DNA of 64,000 nt from Kitagawia praeruptora (Eukaryota; Streptophyta; Magnoliopsida; Apiales; Apiaceae). The stretch covers positions 61,127,001 to 61,191,000 of the forward strand of contig CM075346.1 in NCBI GenBank assembly GCA_037693485.1. The letters are read 5' to 3'. The notes under the pieces are model-generated. The model did no database searches. It saw only the letters and a list, made by a program, of their open reading frames with translations, and was not told where the DNA came from. The translations under genes were made by a program, and so were the position numbers. Positions 1-12,329 of the stretch are shown in pieces (the stretch's first letter is position 1; each line of letters starts with the position of its first letter).

Positions 1-26
1 CAAATCGAAGCTCTCAATACCCTATT

Positions 27-341
27 TCATAATCCTTTTCTAACTCCCAGAAGAGATGGTTGTTCATATCTCTTGTGTGTGATCAAACAATTCTTCTTGT
101 TAAAGTAGACCTCAAATCCCTTGTCACAGAATTGACTAATACTTAGCAAATTATGCTCAAGTCCTTTTACAAAGGACACTTCTTCAATGATAACATTTCC
201 AGCTTCCAATCTACCATATCCATCAATTTTACCTTTGCTGTTATCTCCAAAGGTAACCACTAGGCCGGCTTTCTCAACCACATTTGTCAACAGGGTTCTA
301 TCTCCAGTCATATGCCTTGAACATCCACAGTCCAAGATCTA
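27..341 (-). pseudogene. copia protease / GAG-pre-integrase segment with altered active site
   Basis: This is the start of pol. The protease active site reads ILDCGCSRHMTGD, where copia proteases normally carry D-S/T-G: the serine is replaced by cysteine. A TAG codon (339-341) stands just before it. The following residues, VTFGDNSKGKIDGYG and LEHNLLSISQFCDKGFEV, are the usual downstream protease and pre-integrase motifs. The frame fails around position 60, before the window ends. Both the substitution and the stop argue that this copy makes no working protease. Confidence 0.8.
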
Positions 342-385
342 GGTCACTCGATCAATCTGTTTCACACCCTGCAATGACAAATAGG

Positions 386-1393
386 TTAAACTTTCTTCAG
401 AACCCAAATCTGATTGGGTCCAGAATACTTAAAGAATTGGCCTTTGTCAGGCAAACCAACATTCTTAATCTTCATAACAACATTTTTCAAGGGGACTGGG
501 TACTTAACCCTATAAACAGATTTAACAATCATTTGTTTCTTCTTGGGTATCCATGTCTCTTTAGTAGCAATAACGTATTTTTCATTGACTGGACATTTGA
601 CCTTGTAAACAGCCTTAGTAAAACTTTGTTTAGGCTTAGATACAAATGTTTCTCTTCTAGCTTGAGAAGGACTACCAGTCTTTGATCTAACACATTTGTT
701 TCTATTCATATGTTGTCGAGGAGCAATCTTATTAGCACATGCATAATTACCATTAAAGTAAGTAGACATAACATTAAAAACACAAGACATACAATTGACA
801 ACACCACATGCTTTATGAAAAGAATCAATAATAGGCATGGTATGCATGTTAGATATGTTATTGTTCTTTTTCAACTTAATATCACCTAACCCAGTTTTAG
901 AAGAACTGGTTGACTCAACAACCTTAACTGGTTCCTTAGAAACAATAGATTTAACATTTTTGGTTGTAGGTACCTTAACAGATTTATCAATATCAAGGAC
1001 TATGCCATTTGCAATGTCCTCATTTCGCAACTCTTCCTGGATAATCATAGAAAGCATATTAGGTGGTTCAACAATAGACTTTCTAAAGAGAGGATCTTTA
1101 ACATTCTTGAGCACATGTGGTATACCCCTTTCTTTAGCACTAACAAGGTTAGGGGTATTTATGCCTAATAATCCAACAACCTCGTTGTAGCCAAACCCTA
1201 TTCCTACGGTTTGGTCTGCAACTTGTTTATTGAAAAACTCTTTAGATACTTTACAAGAATTAAAGCAAGCTCTAACCTTGGTTTCAAGTTCTGCAATTTT
1301 GGCAATTTGTTTAGACACAACTTCCACTAAAGACTTATCCCTTTTATTAAGTTGTTCTATTTTCTCTTTTTGTTGATCTTGATTAACATGCAC
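386..1393 (-). pseudogene. copia gag-pol spacer region (335 codons)
   Basis: This open frame of 335 codons lies between the zinc knuckle and the protease of the copia element. It begins with a coiled-coil-like stretch rich in E, K and Q, and later has many K, V and C residues and two SVYRVK/AVYKVK-type repeats. Such a long, poorly conserved linker is typical of SIRE-like elements; it has no enzymatic motif that I recognise. The frame differs from gag upstream and from the protease downstream, so indels sit at both ends. The end reads VWVLKKV then stop. Confidence 0.6.
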
Positions 1394-2757
1394 CTTTTTA
1401 GTTCTAACACTTCATTTTCAAGATCAGTGTTTAATAAAACAAGTCTAGCAATTTCTTTCTGTGCATTAACCATGGAACCACCTAACTGACGAACCAACTC
1501 AGAGTCAGTAAGTTTTACCTGAGATTTAGAATCAATGGTTATGTCAGTATTTGCCATCAGCGCAAGATTACCAAATTCTTCATCTTCGCTATCTATGTCA
1601 TCCCAGCTCTTACCAGCAGCTACATAGGCTTTTCCAGCCTTCTTCTTTTCAAGAGCATAATATCTCATCTGAGCTTGTTTAGGTTTCTGACACTCAGTGG
1701 CAAAGTGTCCAAGTTCATTACAATTATAACAACGAATTTTGCTTCTATCAACAACCCCAGTTTTGTAGCCACCCCTGCTACTGGAGGATGAAGAATCGCA
1801 TCTCTGGAATCTGTTGTTAGATTTGTATTTGAACTTTGGATTCATCCTAAATCTAAAGTTTCCAAACTGTCTCACCATGAATGCCATAGATTCATCCTCC
1901 AATTGATCTAGCTCTTCTAATGAGTAAAACTCTCCACCATCCTAAATAGCTGGTGTCTGACCATGTTCCACTTCAACCTGTTCTTTGTCAGAAACGTAAG
2001 GTCGAACAACCTTAGCTTTCACCTCCCTTGTATTCTCAACCACTAGAGCTGTAGACGAACTTGCAACCCTACCTCTACCATGAATTTTCTTTTGTTGAGC
2101 TTGCTCCAACTCATAGGTTTTTAGAACACCAAAGAGTCTATCAAGAGACGTTTCATTCAGATCTCTGGATTCTCTAATGGCAGTGATCCTATGTTCAAGG
2201 CGAGTAAGCATAGTCAGTAAGAACTTTCGATTAATCTCCTTTTGTGTATAGTTCTTGCCATGGATTTGCAAGTTGTTGATTATTTTATTATACCTTTCAA
2301 ACACTTCTTGAATGCCTTCATTAGGGCCAGATCTGAAGTGTTCATACTCAGAGGTTAGGATCTCAAGTCTATTCTCCCTGACTTCATCTGTTCCTTCATT
2401 GATGGTTTCAATAGTTTCCCACACGTGTTTAGCAGTTTTACAATTCATCACATGGATATACATCACAGCATCCAGGGAATCTATTAGGATGAGTCTTAAG
2501 TTTTTATCCTATCCAACATTCTCCTTTTCATCAGGAGTAAAGGAAGCAGGGTCCTTTTCATAGGCTCTACCAGGAGTTACAACTTCTCCATCAACAACAA
2601 CTTCTTCTTCACAGACCATAGGAGTTTTTGGTCCTTTTTTCAAAACATCCAAATATTTGGGATTTGTAACATCTAGAAACAACACCATCGTATTCTTCCA
2701 TATATCATAATTATCTTTGTCAAAGATAGGTATCTTTACAATGGCTTTCGAAGTAAT
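1357..2757 (-). pseudogene. copia gag: capsid (UBN2-type) and zinc knuckle
   Basis: This is the nucleocapsid/capsid protein of the copia element. The frame opens with a DNYDIWK-like stretch near 2700. It continues through the UBN2-type capsid domain (AKHVWETIE... and FLLTMLTRLEHR near 2430-2170) and reaches one intact CCHC zinc knuckle, CYNCNELGHFATEC, near 1730-1690. A glutamate- and lysine-rich tail with heptad-like leucines follows. Two in-frame TAG codons (2509-2511 and 1942-1944) interrupt an otherwise continuous frame, so only pieces could be translated. The frame is lost near 1390, where the spacer continues one frame over. Confidence 0.8.
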
Positions 2758-2840
2758 GATGAATTTTTAAGTGAGTTAAAAATTCGAGCTTGATTTTTAA
2801 TTGAATAAAGATAGGATCTTGATTTGTATATCAATCAAAC

Positions 2841-2854
2841 GGCTCGGATACCAA
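2841..2854 (-). other. Primer-binding site for initiator Met-tRNA (copia element)
   Basis: The minus strand reads TTGGTATCCGAGCC immediately inside the LTR. This is one base off the usual plant site TGGTATCAGAGC, which pairs with the 3' end of initiator methionine tRNA. Confidence 0.75.
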
Positions 2855-2855
2855 T

Positions 2856-4217
2856 TGTTAGGTCCAATATGTTTGTAGAATGGGGGGTTGAATACAAACA
2901 GTACTTTTTATCGAAATTTGTCCTTTGGATTTAAATTTAATTTAGACAAATTAGTGCGGAATTAAATGAAACAAAGTTCAAGTTGAATATATCAATATAT
3001 TAAACTTGAGGGTTGTTACAAAATCAGTACATAGTAATATCTAGTTAATAAAAACAAATTATAAAATTTGACATGAATTCTTCTAGATTTGTTAATAAAA
3101 ATCAAGATATAGATTAGGAGTAAAAACTCGTTAATAGTGGCTGGCAAAAAAAAAAAACTCGCTAATAGTACAAGAGTCACAAGTAATCAAGCTTGAACAG
3201 ATAGAATATTACAAACACTAAGCTTTTGTTTTTTAATGAATTTATTGCTCTTGAATAAAGTCTTTAAGAAGAGAGAGAGTTCTGGTAGGTTTCTATTTCT
3301 TTTTTATCTGATATTTTCGCTTGTAGTCCTGCTGTCTTCTATTTTGCCACAATAGATTTTTGTTGAATAACTCTCTGAAGTCCCTGTCAATTTTTGTTGC
3401 AGTTTGTACATTAAGGACAATTAACAAGACAATTGAGCTTTCCAAGACAATTGATTTTGTACTGCGAAGACAATCGCCAAGACAACCAGGATTCTACCAA
3501 GACAGTCGGCAAGACATTCCAAAGCTATCAAGGCAGTCGGCAAGACAATCTGCCTTTTTAGATATCTATTGATATTCTGACTTGCCAAGACAATCTGTAT
3601 ACTCCAAGACAATCTGCAATTATACTGCTAAGACAATCGGCAAGACAATCTCTGATTGTCTTGCTAGTTCACTTTTTCAGCTTTAAAATAATTTGATTAA
3701 AATAAATAATCATTTTAATTCAAACTTACTTAAATGATTATTCAGATGTAATTAATTTAATAACCAATTTAATAAATAAATTAATTCTAGAAGAATTAAT
3801 TTATTAATTAAATTACCTACTTGATTTAATTAATTAAAGAAGAATAATCATAAATCCTTAGATTGTCTTAATTCTTTTCTGAATCACTAAAGTTAATAAA
3901 GAAGTACCACTGAACATTCTGTTGACGCTCCATGCACGGTCTGGTTCATGAACGACTAACTTCGATGATTGTCCTTTATTTTTCACATTAAAGTGTGATT
4001 TCATTTCTCTTCTCATCTCTATTTCTGTATTCCACTGTACTCTATCTGAACCTGTCACTGCTGAAATCTCTATCACTTAGAAATCAATCTACTTCTTTGA
4101 TGCTATACTGAGGCTTGAACAGCAGACTGAACTTCTTCCAGTGTAAAACATCAAAACTATAGATTGACTTGTTGGTTTTTCTTTTGACATATAGCATCTT
4201 CTGACATTCCTGTGACA
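2856..4217 (-). repeat. LTR of the copia element (5' LTR in element orientation)
   Basis: The plus strand begins TGTTAGGTCC and ends CCTGTGACA, giving the TG...CA termini and short TGT/ACA inverted ends of an LTR. The inner edge is fixed by the primer-binding site next to it. The length is 1362 bp. It holds an array of AAGACAATC-type motifs at 3424-3662. The left boundary is firm. The right boundary (4217) is chosen from the ACA terminus, because no second LTR is available for comparison. Confidence 0.7.
3424..3662 (-). repeat. Array of AAGACAATC-type motifs in copia LTR
   Basis: About a dozen imperfect copies of CAAGACAATC / GGCAAGACAATCTGC are spread over 240 bp at irregular spacing within the LTR. 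On the element strand the motif reads GATTGTCTTG. The position is upstream of any likely transcription start in the LTR, so it may be an enhancer array (inference). Confidence 0.7.
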
Positions 4218-4264
4218 GTTTAAATTATTTACTTATTACAATCTAATTTATAATTTAATTTTAT

Positions 4265-5118
4265 GGAAAATAAAGGTTCCCCCTAAGGTTCGGTTCTTTC
4301 TTTGGAAGATGCAACACAATATACTTCCAACACTTCAGTTCTTGTCTCATAGAATCAACCCCTAGCTTCAGACCACTTGTAAATGGTATGGGATGCATGC
4401 AGAGACACTAGCTCATATATTCTGTCAATGTGAGCTAGCATCTTAGGGTTGGACTCTATTCTGGCGTGTGATCATGGCGTCTGTTTTATGGACAATATGG
4501 TTGTCCCGTAATGAACTGATTTTCAAAAATATCAAGATCAAACGGCAGGATTTTATATCTCTTGTCAAGATAAGAGCATTCAAATGGCTAGAAGTAATTC
4601 AGGTCATCAATTCATCTCATTCAAATTTATGGAACGTTAGCCCTATAAGTGCACACAGGCTTAGCCTTCAAGTAAGTAAGTCTACTTACTGGGATAATCT
4701 CTTCAAAAGTTACAACCTAATCTGTGCATGTGATGGCTCTAGATTCTGTAATGCTTCCAACGGTCTAAAAACATGCATGGGTGGTCTAGTAAAAGATAAC
4801 CTAGGAAATTTGCTGTACCTATTTTTGAGCCCTACGCAAAGTACAGATATCTTGTAGATCGAAATAGAGGCACTAGAGTATCTAATCCGTGTGGTTTCAC
4901 AATCTCAACATGACAGTGGATCTGTTTGTTTTTGTCCAGATTCTTTGGAAGCTATCTCCCACATAAAACAGAAATGGATATTTGGGGACCTTCAAAGCTG
5001 TTTCTCCCCTTTGTTGAGAATAGATTTCCTACACATTCCTAGGGAATATAACTCTGAGGCTGACATGCTAGCCAAGAAAGGCACACACAGACCTCATGTT
5101 ATTGGTGCATGGATCTAG
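4265..5118 (+). pseudogene. LINE pol C-terminus: zf-RVT and first RNase H-like domain
   Basis: The order is a zf-RVT segment (near 4265-4470: LWKM, LPT, R-x-N, ETLAHIFCQCELA), then ASVLWTIWLSRNELIFKN, the usual end of the LINE zinc-binding region. An RNase H-like domain of the plant RVT_3 type follows (ICACDGS near 4725, IPREYNSEADMLAKKG near 5035-5080). TAG stops occur within the zf-RVT part and at 4855-4857. In RVT_3 domains the first aspartate lies in a DGS/DGA motif, which is kept here as CDGS. Confidence 0.7.
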
Positions 5119-5346
5119 GACGAAAGTTTTTCCTCTTTATACTATTAACTCTATATTCCCACTTGGACAGATGGCACACATGCAGATTATACTCTCTCTG
5201 ATTTATTCTATTTCCAAGTTGCACGCTTGCATAGAAAACAACAGGAAGCCAGTATTTATTTCCTCTCTATCTAGCCACTGCACCCTCATCTTCTTATCCC
5301 CTATATTTATCTTCTTCATCCAGTTGGTTCTTCACTCTTCTTCCTA

Positions 5347-6339
5347 TACAATGAATGACTTATGGTTTCCCCCACCTCTCAACACTGTTAAGATTAATGT
5401 GCATGGAGTTATTGAAGAGATGGCCCTGGCAAACGGTAATATGAATGGCATAGGTATAATTGCCAGGGACCATGATGGTATCTTTCTCTGGGGTGTTATG
5501 GGTCCACTCAAAGGCATGTAGGGGTTTGAATCACAAGCCTGGGCGATTCACCTTGCTATGAAGCTAGCATTTCAAAGCCCTCACCCACATGTTCTCATAG
5601 AATGTGACAACATGGAAAGTTTGAAATGTTGGTGGACCAGGATGAAGAGGAGCTTGAAGCAGAAGGGTTGGTAACTGCAGTTCAACAAATTAACATCCTC
5701 TCTGTAGAATTCAACAAGCCAAGAATTTCAATTGATCAACAACGCAGCTGCAGTCTTTATTCAGTTTATTCATCGAGGAACAGAGCTCCATTATTCATGA
5801 AAGAATATGCTTTAAGAAACTGTTCAAACTTGGTGGAAGTAACTAGCCCGTTTGGGGATCTAAAGGAGATTCTAGACTTAGACAGAGGTTTAGGCCCTCA
5901 TTGGCCGATTTTCGAGATTCATCCTAACTCGGGATTAGGGGAGACAGTTCAGGGAGCAATTCCTCCATCTCCCATGACTTCCACCCCAACTGCAGTGGTG
6001 AACAATATTGAGGTAGATAATCATTTTCATGTAGGGTTGGCAAATGCACTTATTCCGACCTCTCCTTGGTCTGATACTGAACCTTTACCCGAATTTCTAC
6101 ACACTAACTCGCCTTCTGTTATGAATGCCTTCTCATCCCCAGGCATGCTCTTCAAAAATCCATCTGCATCTCAACCCTCCCATGGCATCTCAGCTTCAGT
6201 CTCTCAGGGCAAAGTCAAGATTGATATCCCAGAAGCTCCATTTTCATTCAAATGTTCCTGTATGACCTGTCGTCTCCCTTCCATGGGCAAAGTTTCTTTG
6301 GAAATAGGAGAAACATCCATCAAAGAATCATCCATTTAG
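5347..6339 (+). pseudogene. Second RNase H-like segment and C-terminal tail of the LINE
   Basis: A second RVT_3-like region begins at WFPPPLNTVKINVHG (near 5360). It continues past a TAG at 5519-5521 through ESQAWAIHLAMKLAF and HVLIECDN (near 5540-5610), then shifts frame into a 237-codon open stretch. The first catalytic position reads HG where DG is expected. The tail (near 5790-6339) is rich in P, S and T, has the motif EVTSPFGDLKEILDLDRG, and matches no domain that I know. Two RNase H-like copies in one LINE tail are unusual. Confidence 0.5.
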
Positions 6340-8459
6340 AGTGCAATTGTTATTGACTGAGTTAGGCTTGCCTTAGTGCTTAAGCCTCAATTCTATCCTG
6401 GGTTCCTTCCTTGACTATTATCAAGTTTCTAGTTTGCTGTTAGTACTGCTAGTCCTTAGTTTTAGTGTTCCCAGTTTATCTGGTTAGTAGTTTATTTCTC
6501 CTGGCAGTCTTAGGTCTGTTAGCTCAAGTTAGTCTCGTGTGTCTTCTGCTGTAAGTGCCGTTAGGCTTTGTTATGTTTAATCATACTTATCTAAAAAAAA
6601 AAAGTTGAGTTGAGTCCTCGAACTACAAATAGGCTGAGTCATATGCCTTTCACTTTATTATAATAAAGGATACCCAAATCTACCATATATTAGTTAACCA
6701 ATCACAAGATTGTGAATTATTTTAACATCAATCAGAATCTACTAAATTTTAGACCAATTAAACTTAATATAACATGTTTCTCTATTGGATCTAGATTCTA
6801 CGTTTCAGCCAAGATTAAACTCAACTCAAGTTACACTCAATAACAGTTGATTTTTATTTTTTTCATATCAATTAACTAAACATAATAACTACTAGTTTTT
6901 ATTTTAATGATTAACTAATAAACAATTTATATAAGATAAAATTCTTACAAACTAAAAAATATAAATATTATATCAATTTAAACATTAAGGAAAATTTAAG
7001 CCGCTTATTCCCTATTCACCATCAAACCTAGCCAACTTTGATAAGCTAAGTGTATGCATCAATTCTCCTCATGCCTAAATTATATCAATTTCGGTTAAGG
7101 TACTACTTTATATCTTTTTATTATATGACATACTATATATATATATATATGTGCATTGTTTGTTCATATTTTAATTGTCCAGTTAAATCAACAAAAAAAA
7201 ATTCTAACAAAAAAAAAAGAAAACGATTTAGGTTATCATCATCCCCAGTCCAGATTCTCCCAGATTTACTTCCCATTAGAATATTCAGTGGCGAACTCTA
7301 ATAATTCTGCGACTTACTGAATTCTAGGCATTAATCCTCACCACATTACACTGATTTGTTTACATTATTAGGCGTGCCTATAGATAAATTTTTCTTACAG
7401 TGTTGGGTTGTCGATGTTAATCAGTGATTACTTAACAATTCTATTCTAAATACGATAATTATTTAATTTAAAAATAATACATTAATACATGAGTCTATAT
7501 ATCTATAATAGATATTTTGATATCTCAAACTCTCAGTTCAAAATCATAAGGTACAATCAAAATCATGAATTAAAAATTGTTAACAATATAAAACTATTTA
7601 GCACATTATTCTAAAAACATATTCAAAATTTAAGTTAAGTAAAGTATTAAATAATTTGGTCCAAAAAAAAAAATCTAGCATCAACCAATTGAAACATTAT
7701 AATGAATTTTAAACCAATCATCTTTCACATTTTAATTACGATTTTTTTAACTATGCAATAATTAATGGAAAAGCAATTTGACCTTCCAATATATTTGAAT
7801 TATTCAAAATATTAAGGGTTTGATGGCCCTAAAGTTACCTTTAGATAATTATCTAATGTTAAGTCATATTTTAATACAAAAGTAAGGTTATTTTTGTAAA
7901 TACAGGGGGTGAATTGTATTATTACAAAAATGCCATCTAACTTTTGTACACAAAATGCAAATGGCTTTAGGTAATTTGCTGAAAGTTAACTTTAGGAACA
8001 TTTTTCTCATATTTTAAATATATATACTCTTAAATAGTACTATACATTATTTGGTGTATAAATTATCAACTATAAAATAAAATTTTTACCGAGTTAATGA
8101 AAATATTGTTAGTGAATATTTACATAATAAATTGGTCAATTTAGCACCTTATAAATCACTATTTATTTATAGATAATTAATTCATCTATAAAAGGACATA
8201 TGTTATCCACAAAAATAATCAAACCTACAAAAATCATCAATAAAAGCGCATACAACATCTAAAAAACAATTAAAATTGAACAAATACATAGTAAAATATA
8301 TCACTAATTTCCTTTATCCAATCATTGAACAGGTCTTCAATTATGGTATATCTCTAAATTATGCAGCCTTTTCAGTGAGATAATCAAACAATTTGTTATA
8401 AACGTGTGGAATATGTATATCTAATTTGTCAGAACGTATTCAAACAGTCGACCAAAACT

Positions 8460-8725
8460 GTGATTCTACACTATCCAAAATCAATGAACTAATATAACAA
8501 AATCTAATATATTGGTATACAAAATCCACAAATATGATATTAGGCTCTCAACAAAGAGAAATATTTATTGAAAGCCAAAGTAAAATAAAGGAAAAGAAAA
8601 TGAGGTTTATCATTCACAAGGAGATAGTACAAAATCTAATATTTCGATAGATAAAATCCACCAACGGGCAACGGGGTACTAGACTCTCAATAAAGAGATT
8701 TTTTATTGACAAATAAAGAAAAATA
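8460..8725. repeat. Diverged tandem duplication, about 130-bp unit
   Basis: Two neighbouring stretches share AATCTAATAT, AAAATCCAC, a CTCTCAA(C/T)AAAGAGA motif and TTTATTGA at the same order and spacing (about 8500-8580 and 8630-8715). A weaker third match with AAAGAGAGATATTTGTT lies near 9106. The copies are well diverged, so the duplication is old. Confidence 0.45.
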
Positions 8726-9367
8726 AATCAAAAATTATAAAAAAATATAAAAAAAACCAAAAAGCTGATATTAGCTCCTAAATTTTAGTTTAACAAATTT
8801 TGGGAGAGGTGGGGAGAGAGAGAGAAGAGAGAGCGAGCAACAGCAACTACAGTCTTTGTTATAAAAATTATTAATATTGATAAATAAAAAGGTTGATACA
8901 CTTAAATTATTTATTATTTTTAATAAAAAGGTGCCTTTTTGAATTTTGTATTCTGGAATTAAAGTAATCATATCAATCCTTATATCTTAACCTAAGAGCA
9001 TATATTGAATTTGCTTGATTGGTTGATTATAATTTATTTTTTTTAATATCAACAAAGCATAAAATATGGGTAAGAAAACTCAATAACATGGTAGAAAGAT
9101 TCTACACAAAGAGAGATATTTGTTAACAAAAAACAATATTAAGAAAAAATAAAAAAGAGAGTTTCATTTTGTTTTGGAGACTTTACATCGTGCTTACTAC
9201 TCTTAATTTAGTTTTGTAACATCTCAATATTGTTCTAAGACACATAATTATATATTTACATAACTTGGATACAAAGTGATATTTCATGTAAATGTCATAA
9301 TTATATATTCGCATATTTCATTTCATTTCGTGTACAAGAAAAAATTCATGTAGTTTTGTGTAATTTT

Positions 9368-9590
9368 GTGTTATAATTTTAGTACACGATTCAATATCAT
9401 GTCATTTTCGTTCAAGACCCTAAAGTACACGACATGAATGTACAAAACGATTGTTTAGGTCTACATAAGCTATTTTTGTGTTATAATATCGGGTACACGA
9501 TTCAATATCATGTCCTTTTCGTTCAAGACCCTAAAGTACACAATATGAATGTGCAAAATGATTTTTAAGGTCTACATAAGCTATTTCTTC
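9368..9590. repeat. Tandem duplication, about 110-bp unit, two copies
   Basis: The block running from TGTGTTATAAT through ACACGATTCAATATCATGTC, TTCGTTCAAGACCCTAAAG and GGTCTACATAAGCTATTT is present twice, starting near 9368 and 9478. The copies differ at only a few bases. No coding potential is seen. Confidence 0.85.
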
Positions 9591-12329
9591 TTACATATGT
9601 CGGAAAATATACTTAATCTTAAATGAAAATGAATTTCATGTTATTTAACCTAATATCTAAATTACAAGGGCACATATATAACAATGTGATTATGTGTTTA
9701 TATATTACACACTTGATTTCAATTTTATGGACAATAGCTTATTTTCACAAGTTAGTCAAATAGAAAAAAGATAGGTGATACTCATTCTCATATGTCTTAT
9801 TTTAAGAGTAAATTAAACTAAAATTTATTATACCATATTTTACTAGAAAAGAATAAAAAATCCAACATACAAACTTCCAATATGAAAATGCACATTTTAA
9901 GTTGTCTTTACAAATAAGCTAAGGTCAATCACCATAAACTCTAATAATCATACGTTACTCCAAGAGCACGATACATTGAATTTGTTTGGTTAGTTGATAA
10001 TATTTATTTTTAAATAGTAAAAAAATTCATTAATAAAAGGACATATAATCTGTAAAAAAAAAGGTAATGAACGATCACATAACAAACTAGATTAGATGAA
10101 AGTTTCTATTGTTATAACTACGTTCGTTTCATATATTTTTCATAGTAAATATTCTTTCTCATATCGCTGCAACCTTTTTTGATAGATAGTCTAATGATTT
10201 ATTGGAGTCGTGAGGATTGAGTGTCTATACATTTTTAATATGTAATCGAAAAATTAACCACGACCATACAAATATTTTCAATGTATTAATATAATAAATA
10301 TTTTAAGGATCCAATATTGAATAAATATACCGAATTCTCAGAATATGGGTGAAAAATTTGTTACATGGAACTTAGAAATATTCTCTAACAAAGATAGAAA
10401 TAAAATGTGTAATAACCCTAACTTTAGAAATGCTACAGTACTTAAATGAATATTGATTTTGAGGATTTAGGGAAATGATATGTAGGTACCCTATAAGTGG
10501 AATAGAAAATGAATAATCAAAAATCATATTAACATTGTACTATAAGAATGAGTGACTCGAAATGATGACGGATTTCAGAAATTCCTGAGTATAGATTTTT
10601 AAGATGTTTGATTTCAATTGAGCACTATTGTATAGGATAATAAAGAGTATGGATTATGAAAAGGTTGTATACTTTGAGGAACATGTGAAATTAGGTTAAA
10701 CCAGGGGATTATTAAGTCAAGGGAATGCCAGAGGAATTTGGATTGTTAAGCAATTTAGAACCACTTGGATAATGAGGTATATTCGAAACGAATCATAATT
10801 AGACGATTATGGAGACTAAACAACCAAGATTAATATTATAACAAGGATATACACACCACATTAGTATTTAGCAAAATCATTAAAACACTAATTAGAAAAA
10901 AAAAACAAAAAACCACATGATCATCCAAATGACATCACTTCCTACATCACTTTCCACTAACTTTTTAAGGATTAATCTAGAGAATTACTTGATAATTATC
11001 TTATAAATCATACAAAATATCTACAAGACACTAGATAATCATCAAACCAACCACAAAAATCTCTCTTCCTCCACCATCATCCATTCGGCTACATCAAGAA
11101 CAAACAAGAAAAAGGAAATTCAAAACCCTAGCACTAAGCCACTAAAACTCAAGGGAAAATTCATGGAGGTTGCTTATATATAGACTAAGGTATGTGTTAA
11201 ATTTGAGAGCAAACTAATTTCATTTTCCTAGTCAATAAATTCATCAAAGTGATGAATGAATAGTGATGAATAGTAACCCTTAAGACTAACTTTGATTTTT
11301 ATGGTTTCTTTGGAAGATGTAAGCTATAATAAGGTGATATAAAGGCTATACATGGTGTATTAGGGCTTGTACTTACTCCAAAGAAGGTATGCTACTTGAA
11401 ACCCTAGCTTGATCTTTGAGTTTATGGTTGGTTTTAAGGTTAAGTTTGTGTAAAGAGTTTATTTATGGTTATATAAGTGTTTAAAAGTATTTTAAATGAT
11501 TATGGAAGTGTTTTGTGTTGGAAACCATGGCTGGTATGATGACCACATGGTGTATAGATTCATATATGTGTTGGATGATGAGTTTGGAGGTGTGAAAAAT
11601 TTGAAAGTACGAAAGTATAGCCGTTATAATGCCCGATTTTCGTTAAAACAGTAATTACTTGTTAAAAACAGAGCATTCCGAATCTATCAAGGTCAGTAGG
11701 GCATAACCACTGGTCATGATAGGATAGATCTTAGTTCATGGATCGTTTTGATATAAAGTACGTAAAAATCTGATGAACGGTTTAGGAGATGTGGCCAAAA
11801 TTGTAAAAGTGGTTCGAAAGCGTAAGTGCGAGTTCGTAACTTCAATTGAACACCCTTAACCTAAGTGATTCCGTTACGAATTTTGATAATTAAATAATAG
11901 AGGTCATAAGAAAGGTATAGGAGAAGGTCTCATATCGAACGAATAATTTTTCAATTTTATAAAAATGTTTAGATCAAGGGTATGTTACTGGAATACCCCT
12001 TAAATGGATAAATGATAATTTTCTTGAGTTAATGGTCGACTTAAAAGTCTTTAAGACTCAAATATCAATTAAGTGTATAAGATAATGACATGCCTCGATA
12101 GTGGGCTTAGTGTCATTAAGTGGCGGTATTAATAAGAGTTATGTTATGGTGTGCTTGATAAGCTAAAACGAATACGGAAATGATTGAGAATTATTAAAGG
12201 TATTAATTTGGAACCAATGTACATTATATTTAAATATCTTTGATAAGGTTATAAAAAGATTAGGGGATCAAGTGAGTTAAATGGTTAGGATAATTGTTGT
12301 TAGTAATAATAATTATAATGGGTCATATG

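Larger units (their letters stand above)
1..4217 (-). mobile_element. Ty1/copia retrotransposon, SIRE-like, truncated by window edge
   Basis: Read from right to left, this is an LTR (2856-4217), a primer-binding site, gag, a long spacer and the start of pol, which runs off position 1. The copia assignment rests on a zinc-knuckle gag followed directly by a protease/pre-integrase segment with the CSRHMTG motif. The 1.36 kb LTR and the large spacer after the zinc knuckle suggest the SIRE/Maximus group (inference). The coding part is broken by TAG codons near 2509-2511, 1942-1944 and 339-341, and by frameshifts near 1390 and 386. The second LTR and the target-site duplication lie outside the window. 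It is a dead copy. Confidence 0.85.
4262..6603 (+). mobile_element. LINE (non-LTR retrotransposon), 5'-truncated, with poly(A) tail
   Basis: This is the 3' part of a plant L1-type LINE. It starts inside the zinc-binding reverse-transcriptase tail (KVPPKVRFFLWKM..., then a CxxC/HxxC-like HIFCQCELA) and ends in an A-rich tail at 6592-6603. The reverse transcriptase core and ORF1 are absent. Either the LINE was 5'-truncated on insertion or the neighbouring copia LTR (ending 4217) cut it. Several TAG stops and frame changes show decay. Confidence 0.75.
6604..10407. other. AT-rich intergenic DNA, no gene recognised
   Basis: No convincing coding sequence or RNA gene is visible. The stretch has a (TA)n run at 7133-7151, a GA-rich run near 8804-8836 and many poly-A/poly-T tracts. 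There are two local tandem duplications, listed separately. Short open frames here lack codon bias or motifs. Confidence 0.6.
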
